Assembly (NCBI GenBank): GCA_030054095.1
Contig: JASGCO010000018.1
Span: forward strand, 19,597 to 83,596
Source of the DNA: Sediminibacterium sp.
GTDB lineage: Bacteria > Bacteroidota > Bacteroidia > B-17B0 > Aurantibacillaceae
Length of the DNA: 64,000 nucleotides
Direction of reading: 5' to 3'
Shown: positions 33,302-41,077 of the stretch, piece after piece
Numbering within the stretch: position 1 is the first letter of the stretch
Layout of the letters: each line of letters opens with the position of its first letter
Notes under the pieces: model-generated
What the model was told of the DNA's origin: nothing
Database searches by the model: none
The model's input: the letters and a program-made list of their open reading frames with translations, nothing else
Position numbers and translations under genes: made by a program

Positions 33302-33985
33302 TTAAAATTCAAACTTATATCCTACACCTTTAATGGTTTTAAAATAGTCGTCCCCTATTTTTTCGCGTAATTTCCGGATATGAACATCAATGGTACGGTC
33401 ACCAACAATTACCTCATCGCCCCATACCTGCTCAAGAATGTACTCGCGGGTAAATACTTTCCCTGGTTTACTGCTGAGTAATACAAATAGCCGGAATTCT
33501 TTTTTAGGTAAATTAATCTCTTCCTGATCCTTAAAAACAATATGCTTTTCCTTGTCAATGCGTATTGTGCCAAACTGAAGCGTTTCGTTTTTAGGCGCGT
33601 TGGCTTGCAAACGACGTAACAAAGCCTTAATACGGCTGATAAATACCCTTGGTTTGATAGGTTTGGTTATATAATCGTCAGCCCCCACTTCAAACCCGGC
33701 AATTTGGGTGTAGTCTTCTGAACGAGCGCTTAAAAATGCAATCAAAACATCTTTCATGCCATTTAACGAACGTATTTCGCGACAGGTTTCAATGCCGTCC
33801 ATGTCGGGCATCATTACGTCTAAAACTATGAGGTGAGGCTGTTCGCGTTTAGCAACTTCAATAGCTTCTTTACCGTTATTAGCAATCAGGACTGTAAATT
33901 CTTCTTTACGTAAATTATAGGATAAAAACTCGAGAATGTCCGCCTCATCATCCACCAACAATATCTTGAACTCACTGTTATTCAT
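33302..33985 (-). CDS. Orphan PhoB/OmpR-type response regulator
   Basis: A 227-residue DNA-binding regulator. The receiver (1-120) has KILLVDDEADILEF, the acceptor Asp in LIVLDVMMPDMDG (about residue 56) and the Lys in ADDYITKPIKP. The winged helix (~135-227) has LPKKEFRLFVLLSSKPGKVF and VGDRTIDVHIRKLREKIG, ending KTIKGVGYKFEF. It is of the PhoB subgroup by overall pattern. No histidine kinase is next to it. Its position between a PhoX-like gene and a TonB receptor raises the possibility of a phosphate-starvation role, which is inference. It is divergent from the receptor gene with 173 bp between starts. Confidence 0.9.
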   Translation of the reverse strand: MNNSEFKILLVDDEADILEFLSYNLRKEEFTVLIANNGKEAIEVAKREQPHLIVLDVMMPDMDGIETCREIRSLNGMKDVLIAFLSARSEDYTQIAGFEVGADDYITKPIKPRVFISRIKALLRRLQANAPKNETLQFGTIRIDKEKHIVFKDQEEINLPKKEFRLFVLLSSKPGKVFTREYILEQVWGDEVIVGDRTIDVHIRKLREKIGDDYFKTIKGVGYKFEF

Positions 33986-34035
33986 ACTTTTTAGTTATAC
34001 TAAATGATTACGTGCCTAAAGGTACACAGCCTTGC

Positions 34036-34061
34036 GTTAAGCTAAGTTAACTAATTATTAA
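34036..34061 (+). promoter_or_regulatory. Helically phased TTAA repeats upstream of TonB receptor
   Basis: TTAA occurs at 34037, 34047 and 34058, the first two as GTTAA, spaced 10 and 11 bp apart. Direct repeats at one helical turn are what OmpR/PhoB-type dimers bind. They lie between the PhoB-like gene and the receptor promoter. Binding is inferred. Confidence 0.4.
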
Positions 34062-34122
34062 ATAATAATGAGTTGAAAAGGCAAATAATTAATCTTTTGA
34101 TAACATCAAATTTAAGAGGAGC

Positions 34123-34130
34123 TAAGTTTG
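34123..34130 (+). promoter_or_regulatory. -7 element of TonB receptor (TAAGTTTG)
   Basis: An exact TAnnTTTG match ending 28 nt before the ATG at 34159; a TTTTG lies 23 nt upstream, close to the expected -33 position. Confidence 0.6.
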
Positions 34131-34158
34131 GCATTTTTTCTTTGCGGGAAAAATTGAA

Positions 34159-37143
34159 ATGATGTTCATTAAACATTTATTAGTTGCATTCGTATTGTTT
34201 TCTTCGCAGGTTGTATTGGGGCAAAATGGACGTATTGCTGGAGTTATTACAGACGCTAAAACCGGAGAAACCTTGCCGGGGGCTACAGCAATGATTGAGG
34301 GAACAACCAAGGGAGCCAGTGCAGATTTTGATGGGAAATTCTCTATTAATAATATCCCGGCAGGTAAAGTTAATGTTATCATCAGTTACATATCGTACAC
34401 TACAAAAAAGGTAACCGATGTTCAGGTAAAGGCGGGTGAAGAAACGAATATCAATGTACTACTTGACCCTTCTACATCGCAGGATCTGGCAGAGGTAGAA
34501 GTAGTAGTTACCTTAAATAAGGAAAATAATACAGCGCTGGTGTTACAACAAAAAAATAATGCAAGCGTAAGTGACGGGGTAAGCGCGGAAACCATTAAGC
34601 GTACACCCGACCGTAATACCGGTGATGTGTTGAAACGTGTGAGTGGTGCCACCATACAGGATGGAAAGTATGCCATCATCCGCGGATTAAGCGATCGTTA
34701 CAATACGGCCTATCTGAATGGATCGCCTCTGCCAAGTACAGAAAGCGATCGTAAATCGTTTTCATTTGATATTTTCCCAAGTAATATGCTCGATAATCTG
34801 GTTATTTATAAAACGGCACGTCCTGATCTTCCGGGCGATTTCGCGGGGGGGGTTATCGAAATTACCACCAAAAGTATTCCGGAGAAAAACTTTGTGAATG
34901 TATCGGCTGGTGCAGGGTTTAATCGTATTACTACCGGAAAGGAAAGACTATACCTTAATAAAGGAAAAACGGATTGGGTGGGATTGGATGATGGCACCCG
35001 GCAACTGCCATCTAACTTACCTGAAGCTACAGAGTATTCAGTTGATTCTAAGCAACAGGCACTTTATGCAAAGGATATTAATACCGGGCGTTGGGGGGCG
35101 CAAACGGGAAAGTTTTCGCCAAACAGTAGTTACCAATTATCGGCGGGATATAATTTTAAATTAAAAGAGCGCGATTTTTTAGGGGTTATTGGTTCTTTAT
35201 CTTATAATAACACGAATTCCTTTTTTACAACAGAGCGTACGGAATATGATCAGCAAACCCGTCCCAATGATCCGAAAAGTCCTTTGGCGGTTGAGCGCGA
35301 TGTAACGGATCAGAATTATCAGAACCAAAAACTGGTTGCCGCCTTATTGAATGTGTCTTGCAAGATTAATACGAATCATTCTATTAGTTCTAAAAATCTT
35401 TACAGTATTAATACTGATGACCGCACAATACTGAGAACAGGGCCAATTAATCTGGTTTCAGATCGCGAAAACCCTGATCTTTTAAGGGCGTATGCATTCT
35501 GGTACACGCAAAATACCATCTTAAGTAATCAGTTAAGCGGAGAGCATTTTATTCCAGGTGCTAAACTCCGGATTAGTTGGAACGCTTCCAATACCAATGT
35601 GAAACGGATAGTTCCGGATTTAAAACGTACGGTTTATACCAAAAAAACAAAGTTGGTGAATAAACAAACAGATCCTTCTGAACCGCCTATTTATGAACCT
35701 TCGGATACAGTCTATCAGGCAGTTGTTCCTTTGGCAGGAACCAGCGGACCCGATTACTCAGGTGTATTAATGAGTTCATCCCTTGCCGAAAATATTAAAA
35801 GTTTCAAAGCGGATGTAACCCGCAATTTTAAACTGAATGAAGATATTACAGTGGAGGGAAAATTAGGTGCTTTTTTTCAGTTTCGTGAGCGTGAGTTTAC
35901 CCTGCGTCAGTTTGCGTATGCCAAGCATACCATAGGCGGAAATGCTTCTACATTCGATAATACTATCCTGCAACAATCTCCTCAACAATTATACTCCTCT
36001 GCGAATATGGGTGAAGTTGTGCCGGGAGCACAGGGCGGTTTAAAATTGGTAGAGTCAAATAACTACGATCAGGCTTTTTACAATGCTTCTTCGGCGTTAA
36101 AAGCGTATTATGCGATGGTAGATTTTCGTTATAAATCCTGGTTCAGACTAAATGGTGGAGCCCGTTACGAGTCGTATCAGCAACAGTTAAGTCATCCTGG
36201 AAAACTATATTACTTCGATAAAAAGTGGGTAGATTATGATACAACGGTTAATGATGTGTTGCCGTCTGTTAATCTGGTATTATCGCCAAACGATAAGCAA
36301 AATTTCCGTTTTAGTTATTCAAAAACGGTAAATCGTCCGGAGTTCCGGGAAATTGCACCATTATTGTTTTATGATTTTGCTATTAATTTTAATTACACAG
36401 GTAATACTGGCTTGCAGCGTTCGCTAATTACCAATTACGATTTCCGCTATGAGATTTTCCCGGGTGCTGGCCAGTTAGCTTCTGTGTCGCTTTTTTATAA
36501 AGATTTTAAAAACCCTATAGAATTAATTCATTCAACAAATGCCAGGGAGTTAACCTGGGTAAACAGTAATAAGGCGGTTTGTCAGGGAGTGGAGTTAGAG
36601 TATCGCATTAATCTGGGTGTACTAACAAACAAGGATTCTACACTGTTAGGCCGTGTACTGAATAACCTGACCGTATTCAGTAATTTTGCCTACATAAAAT
36701 CGGAAGTGGATATTGTAAGTCGTATTTCTTCGTTACAGGGACAAAAATTAGGGAAACGTCAGATGCAGGGACAATCTCCTTACATTATGAATGCCGGCCT
36801 TTCCTATATAGACACAAAGTACAATTTTAGTGTTAGCGCTTCTTATAACACATTTGGTCCACGTATCTATATTGTGGGGAATGTGGATGACAGCAATCCA
36901 CTTGGTTTTCAAACCTTGTGGGAAAAAGGCCGTCATATTGTGGATCTGCAGTTTACTAAATCTTTTTTCAAGAATAAGTTCGAGATTCGTTACAATATAA
37001 AGGATGTGCTGGCTAAGTGGCAACCTCAACCTTTTTATCAGGATTGGGACGGAAAACGTGGCTATAGTGCACAAAATGACGCGCCTTTCTGGTCGAGCCA
37101 ATACGCTACTACACACTCGTTTCAGTTGAGTTATCGGTTTTAA
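34159..37143 (+). CDS. Large TonB-dependent receptor, carboxypeptidase-regulatory type
   Basis: A 994-residue outer-membrane receptor. After the signal peptide (HLLVAFVLFSSQVVLG) there is a CarboxypepD_reg domain (~25-110: GRIAGVITDAKTGETLPGATA), then a plug (~135-240) with GDVLKRVSGATIQDGKYAII and FSFDIFPSNMLDNLVIYKTA, then GDFAGGVIEITTKSIPEKNF. The large barrel ends HSFQLSYRF, with a terminal aromatic residue as expected. It belongs to the branch whose plug names DLPGDFAGG, seen in receptors for diverse substrates. No SusD-like lipoprotein is next to it, so it is not a SusC of a glycan locus. The substrate is unknown; the neighbourhood hints at phosphate or metal. A terminator follows. Confidence 0.9.
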   Translation: MMFIKHLLVAFVLFSSQVVLGQNGRIAGVITDAKTGETLPGATAMIEGTTKGASADFDGKFSINNIPAGKVNVIISYISYTTKKVTDVQVKAGEETNINVLLDPSTSQDLAEVEVVVTLNKENNTALVLQQKNNASVSDGVSAETIKRTPDRNTGDVLKRVSGATIQDGKYAIIRGLSDRYNTAYLNGSPLPSTESDRKSFSFDIFPSNMLDNLVIYKTARPDLPGDFAGGVIEITTKSIPEKNFVNVSAGAGFNRITTGKERLYLNKGKTDWVGLDDGTRQLPSNLPEATEYSVDSKQQALYAKDINTGRWGAQTGKFSPNSSYQLSAGYNFKLKERDFLGVIGSLSYNNTNSFFTTERTEYDQQTRPNDPKSPLAVERDVTDQNYQNQKLVAALLNVSCKINTNHSISSKNLYSINTDDRTILRTGPINLVSDRENPDLLRAYAFWYTQNTILSNQLSGEHFIPGAKLRISWNASNTNVKRIVPDLKRTVYTKKTKLVNKQTDPSEPPIYEPSDTVYQAVVPLAGTSGPDYSGVLMSSSLAENIKSFKADVTRNFKLNEDITVEGKLGAFFQFREREFTLRQFAYAKHTIGGNASTFDNTILQQSPQQLYSSANMGEVVPGAQGGLKLVESNNYDQAFYNASSALKAYYAMVDFRYKSWFRLNGGARYESYQQQLSHPGKLYYFDKKWVDYDTTVNDVLPSVNLVLSPNDKQNFRFSYSKTVNRPEFREIAPLLFYDFAINFNYTGNTGLQRSLITNYDFRYEIFPGAGQLASVSLFYKDFKNPIELIHSTNARELTWVNSNKAVCQGVELEYRINLGVLTNKDSTLLGRVLNNLTVFSNFAYIKSEVDIVSRISSLQGQKLGKRQMQGQSPYIMNAGLSYIDTKYNFSVSASYNTFGPRIYIVGNVDDSNPLGFQTLWEKGRHIVDLQFTKSFFKNKFEIRYNIKDVLAKWQPQPFYQDWDGKRGYSAQNDAPFWSSQYATTHSFQLSYRF

Positions 37144-37168
37144 TTACCGTTTTAAAATCATAAGTATT

Positions 37169-37194
37169 AGCCGGTAGTTTTACCGGCTTTTTTT
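37169..37194 (+). terminator. Intrinsic terminator
   Basis: The 8-bp stem AGCCGGTA (37169-37176) pairs with TACCGGCT (37181-37188) with loop GTTT and seven T residues. It lies 25 nt after the TonB receptor gene. Confidence 0.85.
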
Positions 37195-37320
37195 GGCATT
37201 TCTGTTCTTATGCTGTTTTGATTTTAGGATAGTCGGGTAGAAATGGTTTTTTGTGTAAGCGGAACACTTATTTATCTGTAAACAGTTAGCGGGCTTTGGC
37301 GGAGCAATTGCAGCGGCAGC

Positions 37321-37412
37321 CTTGCGTGGAACTTTGCCTGATTTTGCGTGAGCGAGGAGGCGACTTTATGAAGCCACCGGAGCCACAGCAAAATTGGCAA
37401 AGTAGGAGCAAG
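37321..37412. repeat. Structured intergenic inverted repeat, GC-richer than flanks
   Basis: Within a 331-bp gene-free stretch, the arm at 37321-37347 (CTTGC..., ACTTTGCC, ATTTTGC) is matched by its near reverse complement at 37388-37412 (GCAAAAT, GGCAAAGT, GCAAG), with small internal mismatches. The 40 nt between contain a shorter hairpin around GGCGACTTTATGAAGCC. The flanks (37285-37460) are also GC-richer than nearby intergenic DNA. It could be a dispersed repeat, a remnant of a small non-autonomous element, or a structured RNA. No second copy is in the window. Confidence 0.55.
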
Positions 37413-37475
37413 CTATAGCGGAAAGTGCGTTTTTTGCATGGGCTTGTGCGGATAGGGAAAACCGCCCCTCATGAT

Positions 37476-39365
37476 CTAATCAAAAAACATCCAGGTTAAG
37501 CCAAATCGAATAGCCCGGTCGGGTTGAATATAACCCGGCACAAAATAAAAGGTATTGCCGGCTAATCCATATAGCGCGTTTTCGAGTTTTACGAAAAAGG
37601 AAACAGGTCTTATGCGCGCGTTAAGATAGATGTCGGTATAAGGATAATAGCCAATTTCTTTCCGGTTGCCAAGGTAAAATTGATGGATAACGGGATTATA
37701 CCGCATGAGTTCGTAGGTAGAATAGGTTTCGAGTTGTGTGCCAACCGTTAACTGTAAATTATTTTTAAATAAACTGCCGGTATAAAACAGATTTACTTTG
37801 CCGGAAAGCAAGGGCATCCGGTAAATGGAAGGTTTGGAACTGGTTTGGAACACAGGTGCCAGGCTTAGTCCTAAGTGTTTAAATAAAATAAGACGGTAAA
37901 GGCCTTCTACTCCAAAGTTAGTTATGCCTGCTGTGAATTGTTTTGGTGCGGATAAACTGTCAAAGTAGAGGGTATTTGTTATGTTTTGATAGAAGGCACT
38001 CACTTGCAGGTTTTTCTTTTCGAAACCCAGTTGCGCTTGTAGTTGTGCTACGGGTTTATAATGATTGCTCCAACGTTGATGGTTACCATACCAGCGGTTA
38101 TAAATGTAATCGGCGCTACGTGTTTCATAGAGTAAATTCAGGAATAAACGGCTTTGGTGATGATTCTCGGAGAAGTTCAGTGTGTTCTCCATTTGCCATT
38201 TTATATTTCCGCTATTGGCACCGCTTAAAACAGAGGCCAGTTCCATAAAACCAGTGTATTGAATCTGCCGGTTAGTAATGCTGTCGGGGGCTAACAAGTT
38301 ACGGGTATAAAACGCATTGGCTTTTGCCAGATGATTAACAATCAGGCTATCGTTCTTTTGCCAGACGGTATTAACTTCGTTAGCGTATCCGGCACTCAGA
38401 CCTATCTGCTTGTTACGTGTTTTAAAACTGAGTAATACTTCGTTGTAAAACTGGCGATGACGTGTACTGTCTTTAGTGGCTACGGTATCAAGATAATATA
38501 TCTGGTAAAGAGATGTGTTTTTGCCGCTTTGGGCATCTTTGAATTTATAGGTGTTATACGTAAACTTGCTTTTCCCCTGAAGATAAAAGGATGCTTTAAG
38601 GCCTAAACTATCTGGTTTGGAAAGCCTCACATAAGGGTTAAACTGGGTACTTAGTAATCGGGTATCACGCGAGGCCGTAGAAAGATTTACGGGCATTAGT
38701 TCTTTGTTTTCCGTTATGTTTTTCAAAAAACTGCTGTCGGCTTTCAGCCCCCCGTTTTCCTGATTCCGAAGGTTGTTAACCATTACAAAACCATAATAGC
38801 CAAAACGTCCGTTTCGGGTTTCGTAATTGCTGTTCAGGTAAAAATTATTGACGAAGGCTTGTTGCGATAGGTAAAAGCCTTTATTGGTGTAACGGTTAAA
38901 TTTTAAACTCACATTTACACCATTACGAAACGTTTGGCTAAAGAGAAAGCGGAACAGTTGTTGCTCTTTGCTACCCGCAATGCCCGTGGCAGAGGCAAAT
39001 GGCCCTTTAGTGCGATAGTACAACATGTCTCTTTCCTCAATCCGGTTTTCATCGTATGGTAAAGGGTATAACCGGAAGCCTAAGGCTTCGTTCCTGAATT
39101 TGAAACGCCATAAGTGTGTTGCTAAACCTAAGGCGCCAAGGGTATTACGTTCAGTGTAGTTATGAAGGTTGTATGTGGCGCTGTCGGGGTACCAATTCGT
39201 AAACGGGCGCAACAAATTATCACCTTCGTTTTTTTGTTTCAGATAAGTGGTGTCAGTTATATAGCGGCTTTGTGCCTGTACTTTAAAGCAAACCGCTATT
39301 ATACACATAAGGGCCAGTAATGCGGAGGGTTTTAAACCACCAAAGGGGCGATATGGCTTACGCAT
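37476..39365 (-). CDS. Putative Porin_10-family outer-membrane porin
   Basis: A 629-residue outer-membrane protein of the Bacteroidota porin type (Porin_10-like). The N-terminus holds a signal segment (SALLALMCIIAVCFKVQAQ), followed by conserved motifs PFTNWYPDSATYNLHNYTER and NTLGALGLATHLWRFKF. Many alternating hydrophobic strands follow (FGYYGFVMVNNLRNQENGGL, RLFLNLLYETRSADYIYNRW), and the last residues IRFGLTWMFFD end in an aromatic. The ATG at 39365 is used; the longer frame starts with a TTG. It begins 16 nt after the stop of glyQS on the same strand, so the two are probably co-transcribed. Substrate specificity is unknown. Confidence 0.85.
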   Translation of the reverse strand: MRKPYRPFGGLKPSALLALMCIIAVCFKVQAQSRYITDTTYLKQKNEGDNLLRPFTNWYPDSATYNLHNYTERNTLGALGLATHLWRFKFRNEALGFRLYPLPYDENRIEERDMLYYRTKGPFASATGIAGSKEQQLFRFLFSQTFRNGVNVSLKFNRYTNKGFYLSQQAFVNNFYLNSNYETRNGRFGYYGFVMVNNLRNQENGGLKADSSFLKNITENKELMPVNLSTASRDTRLLSTQFNPYVRLSKPDSLGLKASFYLQGKSKFTYNTYKFKDAQSGKNTSLYQIYYLDTVATKDSTRHRQFYNEVLLSFKTRNKQIGLSAGYANEVNTVWQKNDSLIVNHLAKANAFYTRNLLAPDSITNRQIQYTGFMELASVLSGANSGNIKWQMENTLNFSENHHQSRLFLNLLYETRSADYIYNRWYGNHQRWSNHYKPVAQLQAQLGFEKKNLQVSAFYQNITNTLYFDSLSAPKQFTAGITNFGVEGLYRLILFKHLGLSLAPVFQTSSKPSIYRMPLLSGKVNLFYTGSLFKNNLQLTVGTQLETYSTYELMRYNPVIHQFYLGNRKEIGYYPYTDIYLNARIRPVSFFVKLENALYGLAGNTFYFVPGYIQPDRAIRFGLTWMFFD

Positions 39366-39381
39366 CCGCAAAACCACCAAA

Positions 39382-40926
39382 TCAGATCAGTGTTTTTAAT
39401 AAACTTTTTAAACTCACTTTTTCGTCCAGAATGCGGTTGAGATCAGCAATTTTCACCCTTTCCTGCTGCATGCTGTCGCGTTCACGCAAGGTTACGGTTT
39501 GATCTTCGAGACTCTGATGATCTACGGTAATACAGTATGGGGTACCAATGGCATCCTGACGGCGATACCGTTTCCCAACAGCATCTTTTTCGTCGTAAAT
39601 TACCATGTGGTCGAGTTTAAGAGCGTTAACTATTTGCTCGGCCAGTTCTGGTAAACCATCGCGCTTAATCAGAGGAAACACACCGGCTTTAATTGGCGCC
39701 AATGCGGGAGGTAAACTCAATACAGAGCGGGTTTCGCCACCTTCGAGGGTTTCTTCTTTGTAGGCGCTGCTCATGATGGAGAGGAATAAACGGTCAAGTC
39801 CAACGCTGGTTTCTACTACATAAGGCACGTAACTTCTGTTTTCTTCATTGTCAAAGTACTGTAGTTTTTTGCCACTGAACTCTTCGTGTTGCTTTAAATC
39901 GAAATCGGTACGGGAGTGTATGCCTTCCAGTTCTTTAAAGCCGAATGGAAATTCAAATTCGATATCGCAGGCGGCGTTGGCGTAGTGCGCCAGTTTTATG
40001 TGATCGTGGTAGCGGTAATGAGTTTCGCCTAAACCAAGACTTAAATGCCAGTTTAAGCGGGCTTTTTTCCAATACTCGTACCATTCCATTTCGGTACCAG
40101 GTTTAACGAAGAACTGCATTTCCATTTGTTCGAATTCACGCATGCGGAAAATGAATTGGCGGGCCACAATTTCGTTACGGAAGGCTTTACCGGTTTGCGC
40201 AATCCCAAACGGAATTTTCATGCGTCCGGTTTTTTGAACATTGCTGTAGTTTACAAAAATACCCTGAGCGGTTTCAGGACGCAGGTAAATGGTGCTGCTT
40301 TCGTCACTCACCGAACCTAATTGCGTGGCAAACATGAGGTTGAACTGACGTACATCGGTCCAGTTACGGGTACCGCTGATAGGACAAACAATTTCACAAT
40401 CCAGAATGAGTTGTTTTACCGCATCCAGGTCACTGGCATTCATGGCCGTTTTAAAACGGGTATTAATGTCGTTGATTTTGTTCTGGTATTCCACCACCCG
40501 CGCGTTGGTGGAGCGGAACATGGCTTCGTCAAAGTTCTCGAAACGTTTTTTGGCTTTTTCTACCTCTTTGTTGATTTTATCTTCAATCTTAGCCACATGG
40601 TCTTCAATCAGCACATCGGCGCGGTAGCGTTTTTTACTGTCTTTATTATCAATTAATGGGTCGTTAAACGCGTCCACGTGCCCACTGGCTTTCCAGGTGG
40701 TAGGGTGCATAAAAATGGAAGCGTCAATCCCTACAATATTTTCGTGTAATTGAACCATGGCTTTCCACCAGTATTCCCGGATGTTTTTTTTCAGTTCGGC
40801 TCCATTTTGTCCATAGTCGTAAACGGCACTTAGCCCATCATAAATTTCGCTGCTTTGGAAAATATAGCCATACTCTTTACAATGTGAAATCACATTTTTG
40901 AAAAAATCTTCGGGTTTTAACGACAT
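39382..40926 (-). CDS. glyQS: Glycine--tRNA ligase, dimeric (alpha2) type
   Basis: A 514-residue class II aminoacyl-tRNA synthetase that charges tRNA(Gly). The single-chain type is shown by the motifs DVRQFNLMFATQLG, YLRPETAQGIFVNYSNVQ, GIAQTGKAFRNEIVARQFIF (motif 2), MEMQFFVKPGTEMEWYEYW and VVETSVGLDRLFLSIM (motif 3). The anticodon-binding domain covers ~395-514 (APIKAGVFPLIKRDGLPELA, DEKDAVGKRYRRQDAIGTPY). Length is standard for the archaeal/bacterial dimeric form. It is the first gene of a likely two-gene unit with the porin. Confidence 0.97.
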   Translation of the reverse strand: MSLKPEDFFKNVISHCKEYGYIFQSSEIYDGLSAVYDYGQNGAELKKNIREYWWKAMVQLHENIVGIDASIFMHPTTWKASGHVDAFNDPLIDNKDSKKRYRADVLIEDHVAKIEDKINKEVEKAKKRFENFDEAMFRSTNARVVEYQNKINDINTRFKTAMNASDLDAVKQLILDCEIVCPISGTRNWTDVRQFNLMFATQLGSVSDESSTIYLRPETAQGIFVNYSNVQKTGRMKIPFGIAQTGKAFRNEIVARQFIFRMREFEQMEMQFFVKPGTEMEWYEYWKKARLNWHLSLGLGETHYRYHDHIKLAHYANAACDIEFEFPFGFKELEGIHSRTDFDLKQHEEFSGKKLQYFDNEENRSYVPYVVETSVGLDRLFLSIMSSAYKEETLEGGETRSVLSLPPALAPIKAGVFPLIKRDGLPELAEQIVNALKLDHMVIYDEKDAVGKRYRRQDAIGTPYCITVDHQSLEDQTVTLRERDSMQQERVKIADLNRILDEKVSLKSLLKTLI

Positions 40927-41077
40927 AATCTTATTTTAAAATAACCCTGTAAAATTAGGACTATTTCCCTTTTGTAAGCCGGTCTATTAACAGTTTTTAT
41001 TAACGTAGTCCATTGAAAATCAAATGATGTTTTTTCCAACGGGATTTGTTTCTTCAGTGGATAGAAGGATAAGGACT

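Noticed and set aside
36748..37116. 122-codon minus-strand frame
   Set aside because: It is antisense to the conserved barrel end of the TonB receptor; no start signal or recognisable product.
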